A stretch of DNA of 12,677 nt, from positions 38,401 through 51,077 of the forward strand of contig DJYD01000024.1 in NCBI GenBank assembly GCA_002449955.1, given 5' to 3'. The notes beneath the pieces are model-generated. The model had not been told where the DNA came from, ran no database searches, and saw only the letters and a list, made by a program, of their open reading frames with translations. The position numbers and the translations under genes were made by a program. Below are positions 6,346 through 12,677 of this stretch, one piece after another; within the stretch, counting starts at the first letter, position 1, and every line of letters begins with the position of its first letter. Source of the DNA: Lachnospiraceae bacterium UBA6987. GTDB taxonomy: Bacteria > Bacillota > Clostridia > Lachnospirales > Lachnospiraceae.

Positions 6346-9258
6346 ATGGATCGTTTGAATTATCCGGAAACTTATGAACTGGTGCAGGAATCAGAGCTGA
6401 AAGAGCTGAATCTGAAGGGCTATGTCCTGCGTCATAAAAAGACGGGTGCAAGGGTGATCTGTCTTCCCTCTGAGGACACGAACAAAACCTTTGCAATCGC
6501 CTTCCGCACGCCGCCTGTGGATGACAGCGGGCTTTCGCATATCCTTGAGCATTCCGTGCTCTGCGGCAGTGAAAAGTTCCCGGTAAAGGATCCTTTTGTC
6601 GAGCTGATGAAAACCTCGCCGAATACCTTCCTGAACGCGATGACCTATCCGGATAAAACGGTTTATCCGGTTTCCAGCTGCAACGATAAGGATTTTGCCA
6701 ATCTGATGGATGTTTATCTGGATGCGGTTCTGCACCCGCTGCTGCATAAGGATGAACGTATTTTCCGGCAGGAAGGCTGGCGCTATGAACTGGATAACGA
6801 AGACGGGGAGCTTAGCCTGAACGGCGTAGTCTACAGTGAAATGCGCGGCGCATTTTCTTCGCCTGACGGAATTCTGGAACGTTATTCGAAAAACAGCCTT
6901 TTCCCGGATACTTCATATGGCTTTGAAAGCGGCGGGGCGCCGGAAGCGATCCCCACGCTCTCGTATGAGAAATTCTGTGCATTTCATAAAAAACTGTATC
7001 ATCCCTCCAATGCGTGGATCTATCTGTATGGCGACTGCGATATGGGGGAGAGGCTGGACTTTATCGACAAAGCCTATCTTAGTGCGTACGATTCAGAGGA
7101 TATTGATTCAGGACTGAAGCTGCAGCAGGCCTTTGAGGCGCCTCGTACGCTTACGGTCAGCTACCCCATCGGTGCTGACGAGGATCCGGAAGGCCGCAGT
7201 TACTATTCCATGCAGTGGGTAACGGGAGAAAACAGCGATATCCGAACGATGGGAGCCCTCAGCATACTCGAGCAGGTCCTCATTGATTCTCCGGGCGCGC
7301 CGCTTAAGGATGCCCTGCTGAATGCAGGCCTTGGCAAGGATATCTCCGGTCTGAATGAATCGGAAATGCTTCAGGGGTATTTTTCGATTTCAGCGAAAGA
7401 TGCTCCCTCAGGAAAGATCGATGAATTTGCTCAGCTGATCCGGACAACTCTCGAAAAGATCGCTGCCGAGGGAATCAATAAGACCGCACTCCGGGCAGCC
7501 ATCAGCAACAGCGAATTCCAGACACGGGAAGCGGATTTCGGCGGCTTGTCTAAAGGCTTGATCTTCGGTCTTGAGATCCTGCGAAGCTGGCTCTACGACA
7601 GGGAAGATCCCTTCCGTCCGCTTCGTTACAATGACGATTATGCTTACTACAAAGATCATCTGGAGGACGGATATTTTGAAGACCTGATCCGCAGAATCTT
7701 TCTGGAAAACCCGCACTGCTCCCTGCTGGAAATGCTCCCGGAACCGGGAAGGGCAGAACGTGATGAGGCGGCACTAAAGGAAAAGATGGCGCAGATCAAG
7801 GCGGCCATGACTGCGGATGATCTGCAGAAGCTAAATGAAGCCTCGGCAGATCTGAGGCGCTGGCAGGAAACGCCGGACAGTGAAGAAGCGCTTTCTTCCA
7901 TCCCGAAAATCACGGTTGCCGATCTTGCCAAAAACGCAAGACTGCTCGAGAACGAAGAAGACGAAGCAGACGGCGTGAAACTGATCCACCGGAATGCAGC
8001 GACTTCGGGGATCGATTACGTCCAGCTGTTTATTCCGTTAAACGGACTTCCGCAGGAACTTATCCCCTGGCTTGGTCTGTACAAGGCCTGCTTTAACGAG
8101 ATTTCCACGCAGGATCACGATTATCGGGAGCTTTTTGACCTGGGAATGGAACTGACGGGCGGCATGAGTTTTGGTATCGAAGCGGTAAACCGTTATAAAA
8201 CGAACAGCTGGACACCCCTGATCACGGTATCCATGAAGGCTTTGGATGAAAAGCTGGAGCCGGCTCTTGAACTCCTGCAGGAGATTTTGTTAAAGCCGCG
8301 TTTTGATGAAGAAAAACGTATCCGCGAGATCCTGGCTGAAACCGTGACAGACATGCGCCAGAAACTGATCGAAGCCGGTCATGCTGCTGCCGTGCGCCGT
8401 GCCGCTTCTTATTACGACGAAAAAGCTTTGTTTTCCGAAATGACCGCGGGATTGGAATTCTTCCGCTTCGTCAGTGACCTGGAAAATGATCTGGAAAACA
8501 GAATGCAGGAGACGGGTGAAAAACTTGCGGAAACGGTAAAACGCATTTTCACACGATCCGGCATGATCCTGAATGTGACTGCGGAAGCAGACAATTATCC
8601 GCATATCAAAGCGCTGCTTGCTGAATTTGTCAGGGCTTTCCCGGAATCACATGAAAACTGTTTTGCTCTGCCTCTGCCGGATAAAAAGAATGAAGGGATC
8701 AAAACAAGCGGCGCGGTTGGCTACGTTGCCATGGCGGGGAATTTCCTTGTAGCAGGTCCTTATACCGGCGCACTCGCTGTGCTGCGCTCTGCACTTGCTT
8801 CCGGATACCTCTGGCAGACGGTGCGCGTGCTTGGGGGTGCTTACGGCTGCATGTGCCGTTTCCCGATGAGCGGCGACGCCTATTTTGCCTCTTACCGGGA
8901 TCCCAATATCCGTGAGACAAAAGAGGTGTACGAAGGTATCCCCGCGTGGCTTGCGCAGGCAGAGCTTCCCCAGGAAGCGGTTGACGGCTTCATCATTTCC
9001 ACGGTGGGAGGCGGCTTTGATGCGCCGCTTACGCCGTCCATGAAAGGCGGCGGTGATTTCAGACTGTGGCTTGCCGGGGTTACGCAGGAGGATGTGCAGA
9101 AGGAGCGTGAGGAAGCACTTGCCTGCACGCCGGAAATCCTTAAAGGTCTTGCCCCTTATGTGAAGGCGGTTCTTGACCAGGACAACTTCTGTGTGTTCGG
9201 CACATCGGCCGGCATCGATGCAGACAAAGAATTATTCCTCCGGACGGAGACCCTGTAA
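6346..9258 (+). CDS. M16C family zinc metallopeptidase (presequence protease-like)
   Basis: This 970-residue protein is a large, single-chain M16 peptidase of the type related to mitochondrial and chloroplast presequence protease PreP. It likely degrades peptides inside a closed chamber formed by two halves. The inverted zinc motif HILEH is at residues 65-69, with the third zinc ligand expected at E165 in GVVYSEMRGAFSSP, a well conserved block. C-terminal half signatures include GGAYG at 830-834 and YRDPN at 850-854, which contribute to substrate binding in the family. No signal peptide is seen, so it should be cytosolic. ATG 6346 follows AGGAGAG by five bases. An upstream in-frame ATG (6277) would overlap the previous gene and add a non-conserved tail. 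Peptide clearance is family inference. It lies 9 bases from era. Confidence 0.92.
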   Translation: MDRLNYPETYELVQESELKELNLKGYVLRHKKTGARVICLPSEDTNKTFAIAFRTPPVDDSGLSHILEHSVLCGSEKFPVKDPFVELMKTSPNTFLNAMTYPDKTVYPVSSCNDKDFANLMDVYLDAVLHPLLHKDERIFRQEGWRYELDNEDGELSLNGVVYSEMRGAFSSPDGILERYSKNSLFPDTSYGFESGGAPEAIPTLSYEKFCAFHKKLYHPSNAWIYLYGDCDMGERLDFIDKAYLSAYDSEDIDSGLKLQQAFEAPRTLTVSYPIGADEDPEGRSYYSMQWVTGENSDIRTMGALSILEQVLIDSPGAPLKDALLNAGLGKDISGLNESEMLQGYFSISAKDAPSGKIDEFAQLIRTTLEKIAAEGINKTALRAAISNSEFQTREADFGGLSKGLIFGLEILRSWLYDREDPFRPLRYNDDYAYYKDHLEDGYFEDLIRRIFLENPHCSLLEMLPEPGRAERDEAALKEKMAQIKAAMTADDLQKLNEASADLRRWQETPDSEEALSSIPKITVADLAKNARLLENEEDEADGVKLIHRNAATSGIDYVQLFIPLNGLPQELIPWLGLYKACFNEISTQDHDYRELFDLGMELTGGMSFGIEAVNRYKTNSWTPLITVSMKALDEKLEPALELLQEILLKPRFDEEKRIREILAETVTDMRQKLIEAGHAAAVRRAASYYDEKALFSEMTAGLEFFRFVSDLENDLENRMQETGEKLAETVKRIFTRSGMILNVTAEADNYPHIKALLAEFVRAFPESHENCFALPLPDKKNEGIKTSGAVGYVAMAGNFLVAGPYTGALAVLRSALASGYLWQTVRVLGGAYGCMCRFPMSGDAYFASYRDPNIRETKEVYEGIPAWLAQAELPQEAVDGFIISTVGGGFDAPLTPSMKGGGDFRLWLAGVTQEDVQKEREEALACTPEILKGLAPYVKAVLDQDNFCVFGTSAGIDADKELFLRTETL

Positions 9259-9267
9259 GGTGACTGT

Positions 9268-10164
9268 ATGAAAGAATTTCATTCCGGATTTGTGACACTG
9301 ATCGGAAGACCGAATGTCGGAAAATCAACGTTAATGAATCATCTGATCGGTCAAAAGATCGCAATTACCTCTGAAAAACCGCAGACGACAAGGAACCGCA
9401 TTGAAACCGTTTATACCGACGAGCGGGGACAGATCATCTTTCTCGACACGCCCGGCATCACACATGCCAAGAACAAATTAGGAGATTACATGATCTCCGT
9501 TGCGGAAACGACGCTGAAGGAAGTGGATCTTATTCTCTGGCTCGCTGAACCGTCAGCTTATTTCGGAGAGGGTGAGGCTTTTGTTAAAGACAAGCTGAGC
9601 GGGGTTAGGACGCCGGTGTTTTTGGTCATCAATAAGATTGATGCTGCGGGGGAAGAGGAAGTGAAGCGCTGCGCCGATGCTTTCCTGAAGGAATATCCCT
9701 TTACCAAGATCCTTCCTGTTTCCGCGCTGAAGGAAGAGGGCTTAGACACCCTGATGCAGGCGATTTTTGATGCCCTGCCCGAAGGCCCTCTGTACTTTGA
9801 CGAAGATACCCTGACCGATCAGCCGATGCGGCAGATCGCAGCAGAGATCATTCGCGAAAAAGCCCTCAGGAATCTTTCCGACGAAGTGCCGCATGGCATT
9901 GCGGTTGAAATTGAAAGCATGAAAGAAAGGCCGAATGGCTTGTTCGATGTAGATGCCGCGATCATTTGCGAGAAAGAATCCCATAAGGGAATCGTGATCG
10001 GGGGAAAGGGCGCAATGCTGAAAAAAATCGGTACCGAAGCACGGCTTGAGATCGAGGCATTGATGGATACCCACATCAACCTCAAGCTGTGGGTAAAGGT
10101 AAGAAGAGACTGGCGCAATGATATGAACCAGCTGCGTGGCTTCGGCTATATGATGAAAAAATAG
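9268..10164 (+). CDS. era: GTPase Era
   Basis: Era is an essential GTPase that binds 16S rRNA near its 3' end and acts in 30S subunit assembly. The 298-residue protein shows every expected motif: G1 GRPNVGKS at 13-20, G2 QTTRNR at 39-44, G3 DTPG at 60-63, G4 NKID at 122-125 and G5 SAL at 152-154. A C-terminal KH domain follows, with GKG-type loop GGKG at 245-248 inside GIVIGGKGAMLKKIG. The end, WRNDMNQLRGFGY, is typical. ATG 9268 has a modest site, AAGGTG at 9257-9262, overlapping the stop of the peptidase gene, so translation may depend partly on coupling. It is followed by recO, the usual Bacillota order. Confidence 0.97.
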   Translation: MKEFHSGFVTLIGRPNVGKSTLMNHLIGQKIAITSEKPQTTRNRIETVYTDERGQIIFLDTPGITHAKNKLGDYMISVAETTLKEVDLILWLAEPSAYFGEGEAFVKDKLSGVRTPVFLVINKIDAAGEEEVKRCADAFLKEYPFTKILPVSALKEEGLDTLMQAIFDALPEGPLYFDEDTLTDQPMRQIAAEIIREKALRNLSDEVPHGIAVEIESMKERPNGLFDVDAAIICEKESHKGIVIGGKGAMLKKIGTEARLEIEALMDTHINLKLWVKVRRDWRNDMNQLRGFGYMMKK

Positions 10165-10194
10165 CCGGGCTGTCACGCCGGACGAGGGGTAATC

Positions 10195-10884
10195 ATGAGG
10201 GATTCGGTGACAGTAAGCGGCATTGTCTTAAGCACTATGCCGATTGGAGAATATGATAAAAGACTGCTTCTGCTGACGTGTGAGTTTGGCAAGATCAGTG
10301 TATTCGCCCGCGGTGCGAGGCGTCCGAACAGTCCCCTGATCGGCGCGGCCGTCCTTTTTGCTTTCGGAAGCTTTGAGCTTGCGGAGGGCCGCACAGCCTA
10401 TTCCCTTCGGAGCGCGCATATCACGGAGCATTTTGACTGGGTATCACAGGATATGGAAGCACTTTGCTACGGTTCCTATTTTGCCGAATTCAGTGATTAT
10501 TACGGAAGAGAGAACCTGGACGGAACAGAAGCCATAAAGCTGCTGTTCTGTGCACTCAGGGCGTTGAAAAATGACAAACTTTCCCGGCCGCTCATCAGGC
10601 GTGTTTTTGAGCTGAAAGCCATGGAGCTTGAGGGAGAATACTATGATGTGCCGAAGACGTCTGTTCCGGAATCAGCCATGAGGGCCTGGCGGTATGTGCT
10701 TGAAACCCCGCAGGAGAGGCTGTTCCGCTTCACACTCGATGACGAAGCCGAAAAGGCCTTCGGCAGGGCTGTGGAGGAAATGAAGCAAAACTTCATCGAA
10801 AAAAACTTCCGCTCATTGACAGTGCTGGAGGAGACCCTGGCCTTGCTCAAACCGGCTGCCGATTTGCCCGCAGAAGAGAACTGA
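10195..10884 (+). CDS. recO: DNA repair protein RecO, form without zinc-finger cysteines
   Basis: RecO helps RecR load RecA on SSB-coated single-stranded DNA and anneals complementary strands. The N-terminal OB-fold is clear: VSGIVLSTMPIGEYDKRLLLLT at about residues 7-28 and GKISVFARGARRPNSPL at 32-48. The helical part includes YGSYFAEFSDYY (92-103) and RRVFELKAMELEGEY (135-149). Most Bacillota RecO proteins carry a CxxC-CxxC zinc finger after that point. Here the text passes from EGEYYDVPKTS directly to ESAMRAWRYVLETP, so the finger of about 25-30 residues is missing, giving 229 residues against the usual 240-260. The DNA reads through without a frameshift. ATG 10195 follows GAGGGG at about 10183. 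It sits 30 bases after era and ends just before a terminator. Confidence 0.92.
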   Translation: MRDSVTVSGIVLSTMPIGEYDKRLLLLTCEFGKISVFARGARRPNSPLIGAAVLFAFGSFELAEGRTAYSLRSAHITEHFDWVSQDMEALCYGSYFAEFSDYYGRENLDGTEAIKLLFCALRALKNDKLSRPLIRRVFELKAMELEGEYYDVPKTSVPESAMRAWRYVLETPQERLFRFTLDDEAEKAFGRAVEEMKQNFIEKNFRSLTVLEETLALLKPAADLPAEEN

Positions 10885-10888
10885 ATGC

Positions 10889-10924
10889 AAAAAAAAGAGG
10901 AACCCTTTCGGGCTCCTCCTTTTT
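10889..10924 (-). terminator. Intrinsic terminator between convergent recO and rpsT, stronger toward rpsT
   Basis: Arms at 10897-10905 and 10910-10918 enclose a 4-base loop. Read on the - strand this is GAGGAGCCC-GAAA-GGGTTCCTC, nine pairs with one G-U wobble, a GNRA-type GAAA loop and eight U residues: a model terminator for rpsT. Read on the + strand, the wobble becomes an A-C mismatch and the loop is UUUC, but a C and five U residues follow, so it can probably also end recO transcripts less efficiently. Confidence 0.88.
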
Positions 10925-10962
10925 GGATATCCATGATGTTTCGGGAACAGAGGGTGTTGCTC

Positions 10963-11226
10963 CTAGGCCATCTTGTTAACCATTTTGGTTAAACGGGAAA
11001 CTTTACGTGAAGTGGTATTCTTGTGGTACACGCCCTTTGTGGTCGCTTTCTTCAGTTCGATCTCAGCTTCCTTTAAGGCTGCCACAGCGGCGGCTTTGTC
11101 ACCGGATTCGACAGCAGCGTCAACTTTCTTGACGTAGGTCTTCACGCGGGACTTGATCGCTTTGTTGCGCTCAGCATTACGCTCGGCAACGAGAACACGC
11201 TTCTTCGCTGATTTGATGTTAGCCAA
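10963..11226 (-). CDS. rpsT: 30S ribosomal protein S20
   Basis: This 87-residue, strongly basic, helix-rich protein binds 16S rRNA early in small-subunit assembly. The sequence is typical of bS20: MANIKSAKKRVLVAERNAER at the start, then KAIKSRVKTYVKKVDAA, and the ending KNTTSRKVSRLTKMVNKMA. The start codon is TTG (complement of 11224-11226), preceded by GGAGGA at 11236-11241 with nine bases between. No ATG gives a better N-terminus, because ANIKSAKKR is the conserved beginning. E. coli rpsT also begins with UUG and is controlled by S20 at translation, so the rare start here may be regulatory, which is inference. It is a single-gene unit with its own promoter and terminator. Confidence 0.97.
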   Translation of the reverse strand: MANIKSAKKRVLVAERNAERNKAIKSRVKTYVKKVDAAVESGDKAAAVAALKEAEIELKKATTKGVYHKNTTSRKVSRLTKMVNKMA

Positions 11227-11325
11227 TTGTTCTTATCCTCCGCATCATATTCCGCCGGGCGGTGGGTTGGTCCGTCCTTCGGTAGGCGCCTGCCGAAAAG
11301 AAGACACGGGTCTTTCCGACTTGCA
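11227..11325 (-). promoter_or_regulatory. Structured GC-rich leader of rpsT
   Basis: About 98 bases separate the predicted rpsT transcription start from its UUG codon. The leader holds a near-palindrome at 11279-11296 (18 bases, one mismatched pair, centre AGGCGCCT) and a second self-complementary GC block at 11252-11262 (CCGCC/GGCGG type). Either could form structure in the mRNA. A role in autogenous control by S20 is possible but unproven. I do not recognise a known leader motif. Confidence 0.45.
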
Positions 11326-11331
11326 GCTATA

Positions 11332-11360
11332 ACTTTAGCGGCTTTGCTTTCCGCTGTCAA
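11332..11360 (-). promoter_or_regulatory. Sigma-A type promoter of rpsT
   Basis: On the - strand, TTGACA (complement of 11355-11360) is followed after exactly 17 bases by TAAAGT (complement of 11332-11337), which matches TATAAT at four of six positions. Transcription would start near 11325. The -35 is perfect and the spacing optimal, as expected for a ribosomal protein gene. The motif lies about 100 bases upstream of the UUG start. Confidence 0.72.
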
Positions 11361-11416
11361 GTAAAAAATATTTCGTTAATTGCCGGAAATGAATCTATGA
11401 GGCGGTATCATTCCAT

Positions 11417-11445
11417 TTGACAAGAAAACGACAGCTTTTTATAAT
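11417..11445 (+). promoter_or_regulatory. Perfect consensus sigma-A promoter of the rhomboid-fold gene
   Basis: TTGACA at 11417-11422 and TATAAT at 11440-11445 are separated by 17 bases, a full consensus match. Transcription should begin near 11452, giving a leader of roughly 27 bases that contains the ribosome binding site AAGGAG at 11467-11472, six bases before ATG 11479. It is back to back with the rpsT promoter, with 56 bases between the two -35 boxes. Confidence 0.88.
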
Positions 11446-11478
11446 AGAGACAAGATTCCTATCAATAAGGAGTAAGCA

Positions 11479-12312
11479 ATGTCATTAGAAAAGCTTGAGC
11501 GAAAGCTCGGCCGCTATGCGATCAAAAACCTGATGATCTATCTGATCATTCTGTATATCGGCGGTTTTATCCTTGTCCGTCTGCGGCCGGGATTTTATGA
11601 GGCGTACCTGAGCCTTAACTGGGAAATGATTCTGAAGGGACAGGTCTGGCGCCTTTTTACTTATGTCATGTATCCCCCGACGACTCAGATCCTTTGGTTT
11701 CTGCTGGAGTGTTTTATCTTTTATTCACTCGGCACCAACCTGGAAAGGATGTGGGGGAGTTTCTATTTCAATCTGTACGTGTTCATCGGTCTGCTGGCCA
11801 ATGTCGTCATGTCACTGCTGATCTGGCTGATCGGTCACCGGATCCTGCTGCTGACCGCGGACAATCTGTACATGTCCTTCCTGCTGGCCTTTGCCATGAC
11901 AGTGCCGGATATGACCTTCTATCTGTATATGATCCTGCCGGTCAAAGCGAAGTATCTGGCCATTTTCTATCTTATCATCATGGTGCTTGAACTGATCTTG
12001 GGCGACTGGGCACTGCGCTGCAGCGTGATCGCCAGTCTCGTCAATGTCGCCGTATTCTTCCTCTTCATCCGCAAACCGATCCTCAGGGTAAAGCAGTATG
12101 TAAGACGGGCTCAGTTCAAGCAGAACATCAAGGCGGCAGAACCTCTGACAAAGAACGGTGGGGCGCGGCACCGTTGTGCGGTCTGCGGCCGTACGGAACT
12201 GGATGATCCCAGTCTGGAATTCCGCTATTGCAGCAAATGTGCCGGCGGCAGAGAATACTGCATGGAACATTTGTATACACATGTTCATGTGACGGAAGAA
12301 GAGAATAACTGA
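11479..12312 (+). CDS. Rhomboid-fold membrane protein without protease residues, with C-terminal Cys-rich zinc-binding-like tail
   Basis: This 277-residue protein has about six membrane helices (near residues 16-34, 70-86, 95-119, 127-150, 155-174 and 182-198). GQVWRLFTYVMYP at 54-66 and LGTNLERMWGSFYFNLY at 84-100 match the conserved start and loop region of the rhomboid/Derlin fold. The active-site features of rhomboid proteases are not found: no GxSG in the fourth helix (the region reads TADNLYMSFLLAF), no HxxxN in the second helix, and no histidine in the last helix. It is therefore probably a non-proteolytic member. After a basic segment (about 199-216) comes a cytoplasmic tail with CxxC at 233-236, CxxC at 251-254, C261, and H264, H268 and H270, suggestive of a zinc ribbon. 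Its function is unknown to me; a membrane-protein quality-control or adaptor role would be speculation. Confidence 0.72.
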   Translation: MSLEKLERKLGRYAIKNLMIYLIILYIGGFILVRLRPGFYEAYLSLNWEMILKGQVWRLFTYVMYPPTTQILWFLLECFIFYSLGTNLERMWGSFYFNLYVFIGLLANVVMSLLIWLIGHRILLLTADNLYMSFLLAFAMTVPDMTFYLYMILPVKAKYLAIFYLIIMVLELILGDWALRCSVIASLVNVAVFFLFIRKPILRVKQYVRRAQFKQNIKAAEPLTKNGGARHRCAVCGRTELDDPSLEFRYCSKCAGGREYCMEHLYTHVHVTEEENN

Positions 12313-12342
12313 TTGACAAACCCCCTCCTTATCGTGTACAGT
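12313..12342 (+). promoter_or_regulatory. Possible upstream promoter of recA
   Basis: TTGACA at 12313-12318, directly after the preceding stop codon, is followed after 18 bases by TACAGT at 12337-12342 (four of six matches to TATAAT). A transcript from here would start near 12349 and run through the inverted repeat at 12365-12409 into recA. The -35 is perfect but the -10 is only fair, so this is a candidate. Confidence 0.45.
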
Positions 12343-12364
12343 GAAACAGGGAGATGACGCAAGT

Positions 12365-12409
12365 CGTTTTCCTGTTTTCATGTAAAAAACTTGCTGAAAA
12401 CAGAAAACG
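12365..12409 (+). repeat. Long imperfect inverted repeat in the recA upstream region
   Basis: Left arm CGTTTTCCTGTTTTC (12365-12379) and right arm GAAAACAGAAAACG (12396-12409) pair over 14 positions with one bulged C, around a 16-base loop. A nested alternative pairs GCAAG (12359-12363) with CTTGC (12390-12394). No U-run follows the right arm, so it does not look like a plain terminator. It lies between the two promoter-like sequences, and its right arm ends five bases before the downstream -35 box. Confidence 0.65.
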
Positions 12410-12413
12410 GGGC

Positions 12414-12442
12414 TTGACAAGATCGGGAAAATATCATACGAT
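12414..12442 (+). promoter_or_regulatory. recA: Main promoter of recA
   Basis: TTGACA at 12414-12419 and TACGAT at 12437-12442 are separated by 17 bases. Four of six -10 positions match consensus. Transcription would start near 12449, immediately before the LexA box, so repressor binding would block this promoter. This arrangement is expected for an SOS-controlled recA. Confidence 0.75.
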
Positions 12443-12451
12443 AAGGACAAT

Positions 12452-12465
12452 CGAACATGAGTTCG
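12452..12465 (+). promoter_or_regulatory. LexA binding site (SOS box) of recA
   Basis: CGAACATGAGTTCG is a full match to the Bacillus-type SOS box (CGAAC-N4-GTTCG), a dyad with GAAC and GTTC half-sites. It sits at the predicted transcription start of recA and 13 bases before its ATG. LexA bound here should repress recA until DNA damage triggers LexA self-cleavage. It is the only GAAC-N4-GTTC I noticed in the window. Confidence 0.9.
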
Positions 12466-12477
12466 AACGGAGGAATC

Positions 12478-12677
12478 ATGAATCACGAAGACAAATTAAG
12501 AGCATTGGAAACCGCCGTTGCTACGATCGAGAAGGATTACGGCAAGGGCTCTATCATGAGACTTGGCGATAATACTGCCATGAATATCGAAACCGTACCC
12601 ACAGGCTCTATTTCCCTCGATCTTGCCCTCGGTCTCGGCGGTATCCCGCGCGGCCGTATCATTGAGATCTACGGTCC
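12478..12677 (+). CDS. recA: Recombinase RecA, N-terminal part (3' end outside window)
   Basis: RecA forms filaments on single-stranded DNA, carries out strand exchange and activates LexA cleavage. Only the first 66 codons are in the window. They encode the N-terminal helix (MNHEDKLRALETAVATIEKDYG), the conserved GKGSIMRLGDN at residues 22-32, and the start of the ATPase core with PTGSISLDLALGLGGIPRGRIIEIYG. The sequence stops just before the Walker A loop. ATG 12478 follows GGAGG at 12469-12473 with four bases between, which is close but usable. Another ATG-led frame overlaps this region from 12354 but has no RecA or other family resemblance. The LexA box and promoter upstream support SOS control. 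Confidence 0.96.
   Translation, partial: MNHEDKLRALETAVATIEKDYGKGSIMRLGDNTAMNIETVPTGSISLDLALGLGGIPRGRIIEIYG

Noticed and set aside
10165..10184. Short inverted repeat CCGG/CCGG between era and recO
   Set aside because: Only four pairs and no U-run follow, so it is too weak to call a terminator or regulatory hairpin.
12354..12572. 72-codon ATG-led frame overlapping the recA leader and start
   Set aside because: It crosses the inverted repeat, promoter, LexA box and the true recA frame, has no convincing ribosome binding site, and its product resembles nothing I know.
1..12677. A novel defence, mobile or biosynthetic system
   Set aside because: Every gene except the pseudo-rhomboid and the short MltG-like protein belongs to a well-known housekeeping or transport family, and I saw no transposase, integrase, toxin-antitoxin pair, repeat array or attachment site.

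Overview
The window looks like chromosomal core-genome DNA of a Bacillota bacterium, most likely a Clostridia member of Lachnospiraceae type. The evidence is the IreB-RuvX-DUF1292 cassette, RNase J, an M16C peptidase beside era-recO, sigma-A promoters of TTGACA/TATAAT type, strong GGAGG ribosome binding sites and a Bacillus-type LexA box (GAAC-N4-GTTC) in front of recA. The family-level placement is inference. I see no mobile element, CRISPR array, tRNA or rRNA.

Layout. (1) 1-3196, + strand: the end of a polyamine ABC transporter operon, namely the C-terminal part of potA, then potB, then one gene that fuses the permease PotC to the substrate-binding protein PotD. (2) 3235-4185: a tightly overlapping cassette of ireB, ruvX (yqgF) and a DUF1292 gene. 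(3) 4225-10884: rnj (RNase J), a short membrane protein resembling only the N-terminal part of MltG, a 970-residue M16C metallopeptidase, era and recO. All genes from 1 to 10884 run on the + strand with gaps of 39 bases or less, and I see no convincing terminator among them. (4) 10889-10924: a hairpin terminator between recO and the convergent rpsT, built more strongly for rpsT. (5) rpsT (ribosomal protein S20) on the - strand, with a UUG start and a GC-rich leader. (6) A divergent gene from a perfect consensus promoter encodes a rhomboid-fold membrane protein that lacks the catalytic residues and carries a C-terminal Cys-rich zinc-binding-like tail. (7) A 165-base regulatory region with two promoter-like sequences, a long inverted repeat and a LexA box leads into recA, which is cut by the window end.

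Function. The window combines polyamine uptake with information-processing and stress housekeeping: RNA decay (RNase J), ribosome assembly (Era, S20), recombination repair (RuvX, RecO, RecA) and a kinase-linked cell-envelope regulator (IreB). I do not see a new defence or mobile system. The more unusual items are the PotC-PotD fusion, the MltG-like protein without a catalytic domain, the RecO without zinc-finger cysteines, the pseudo-rhomboid with a Cys-rich tail, and the structured recA and rpsT leaders.
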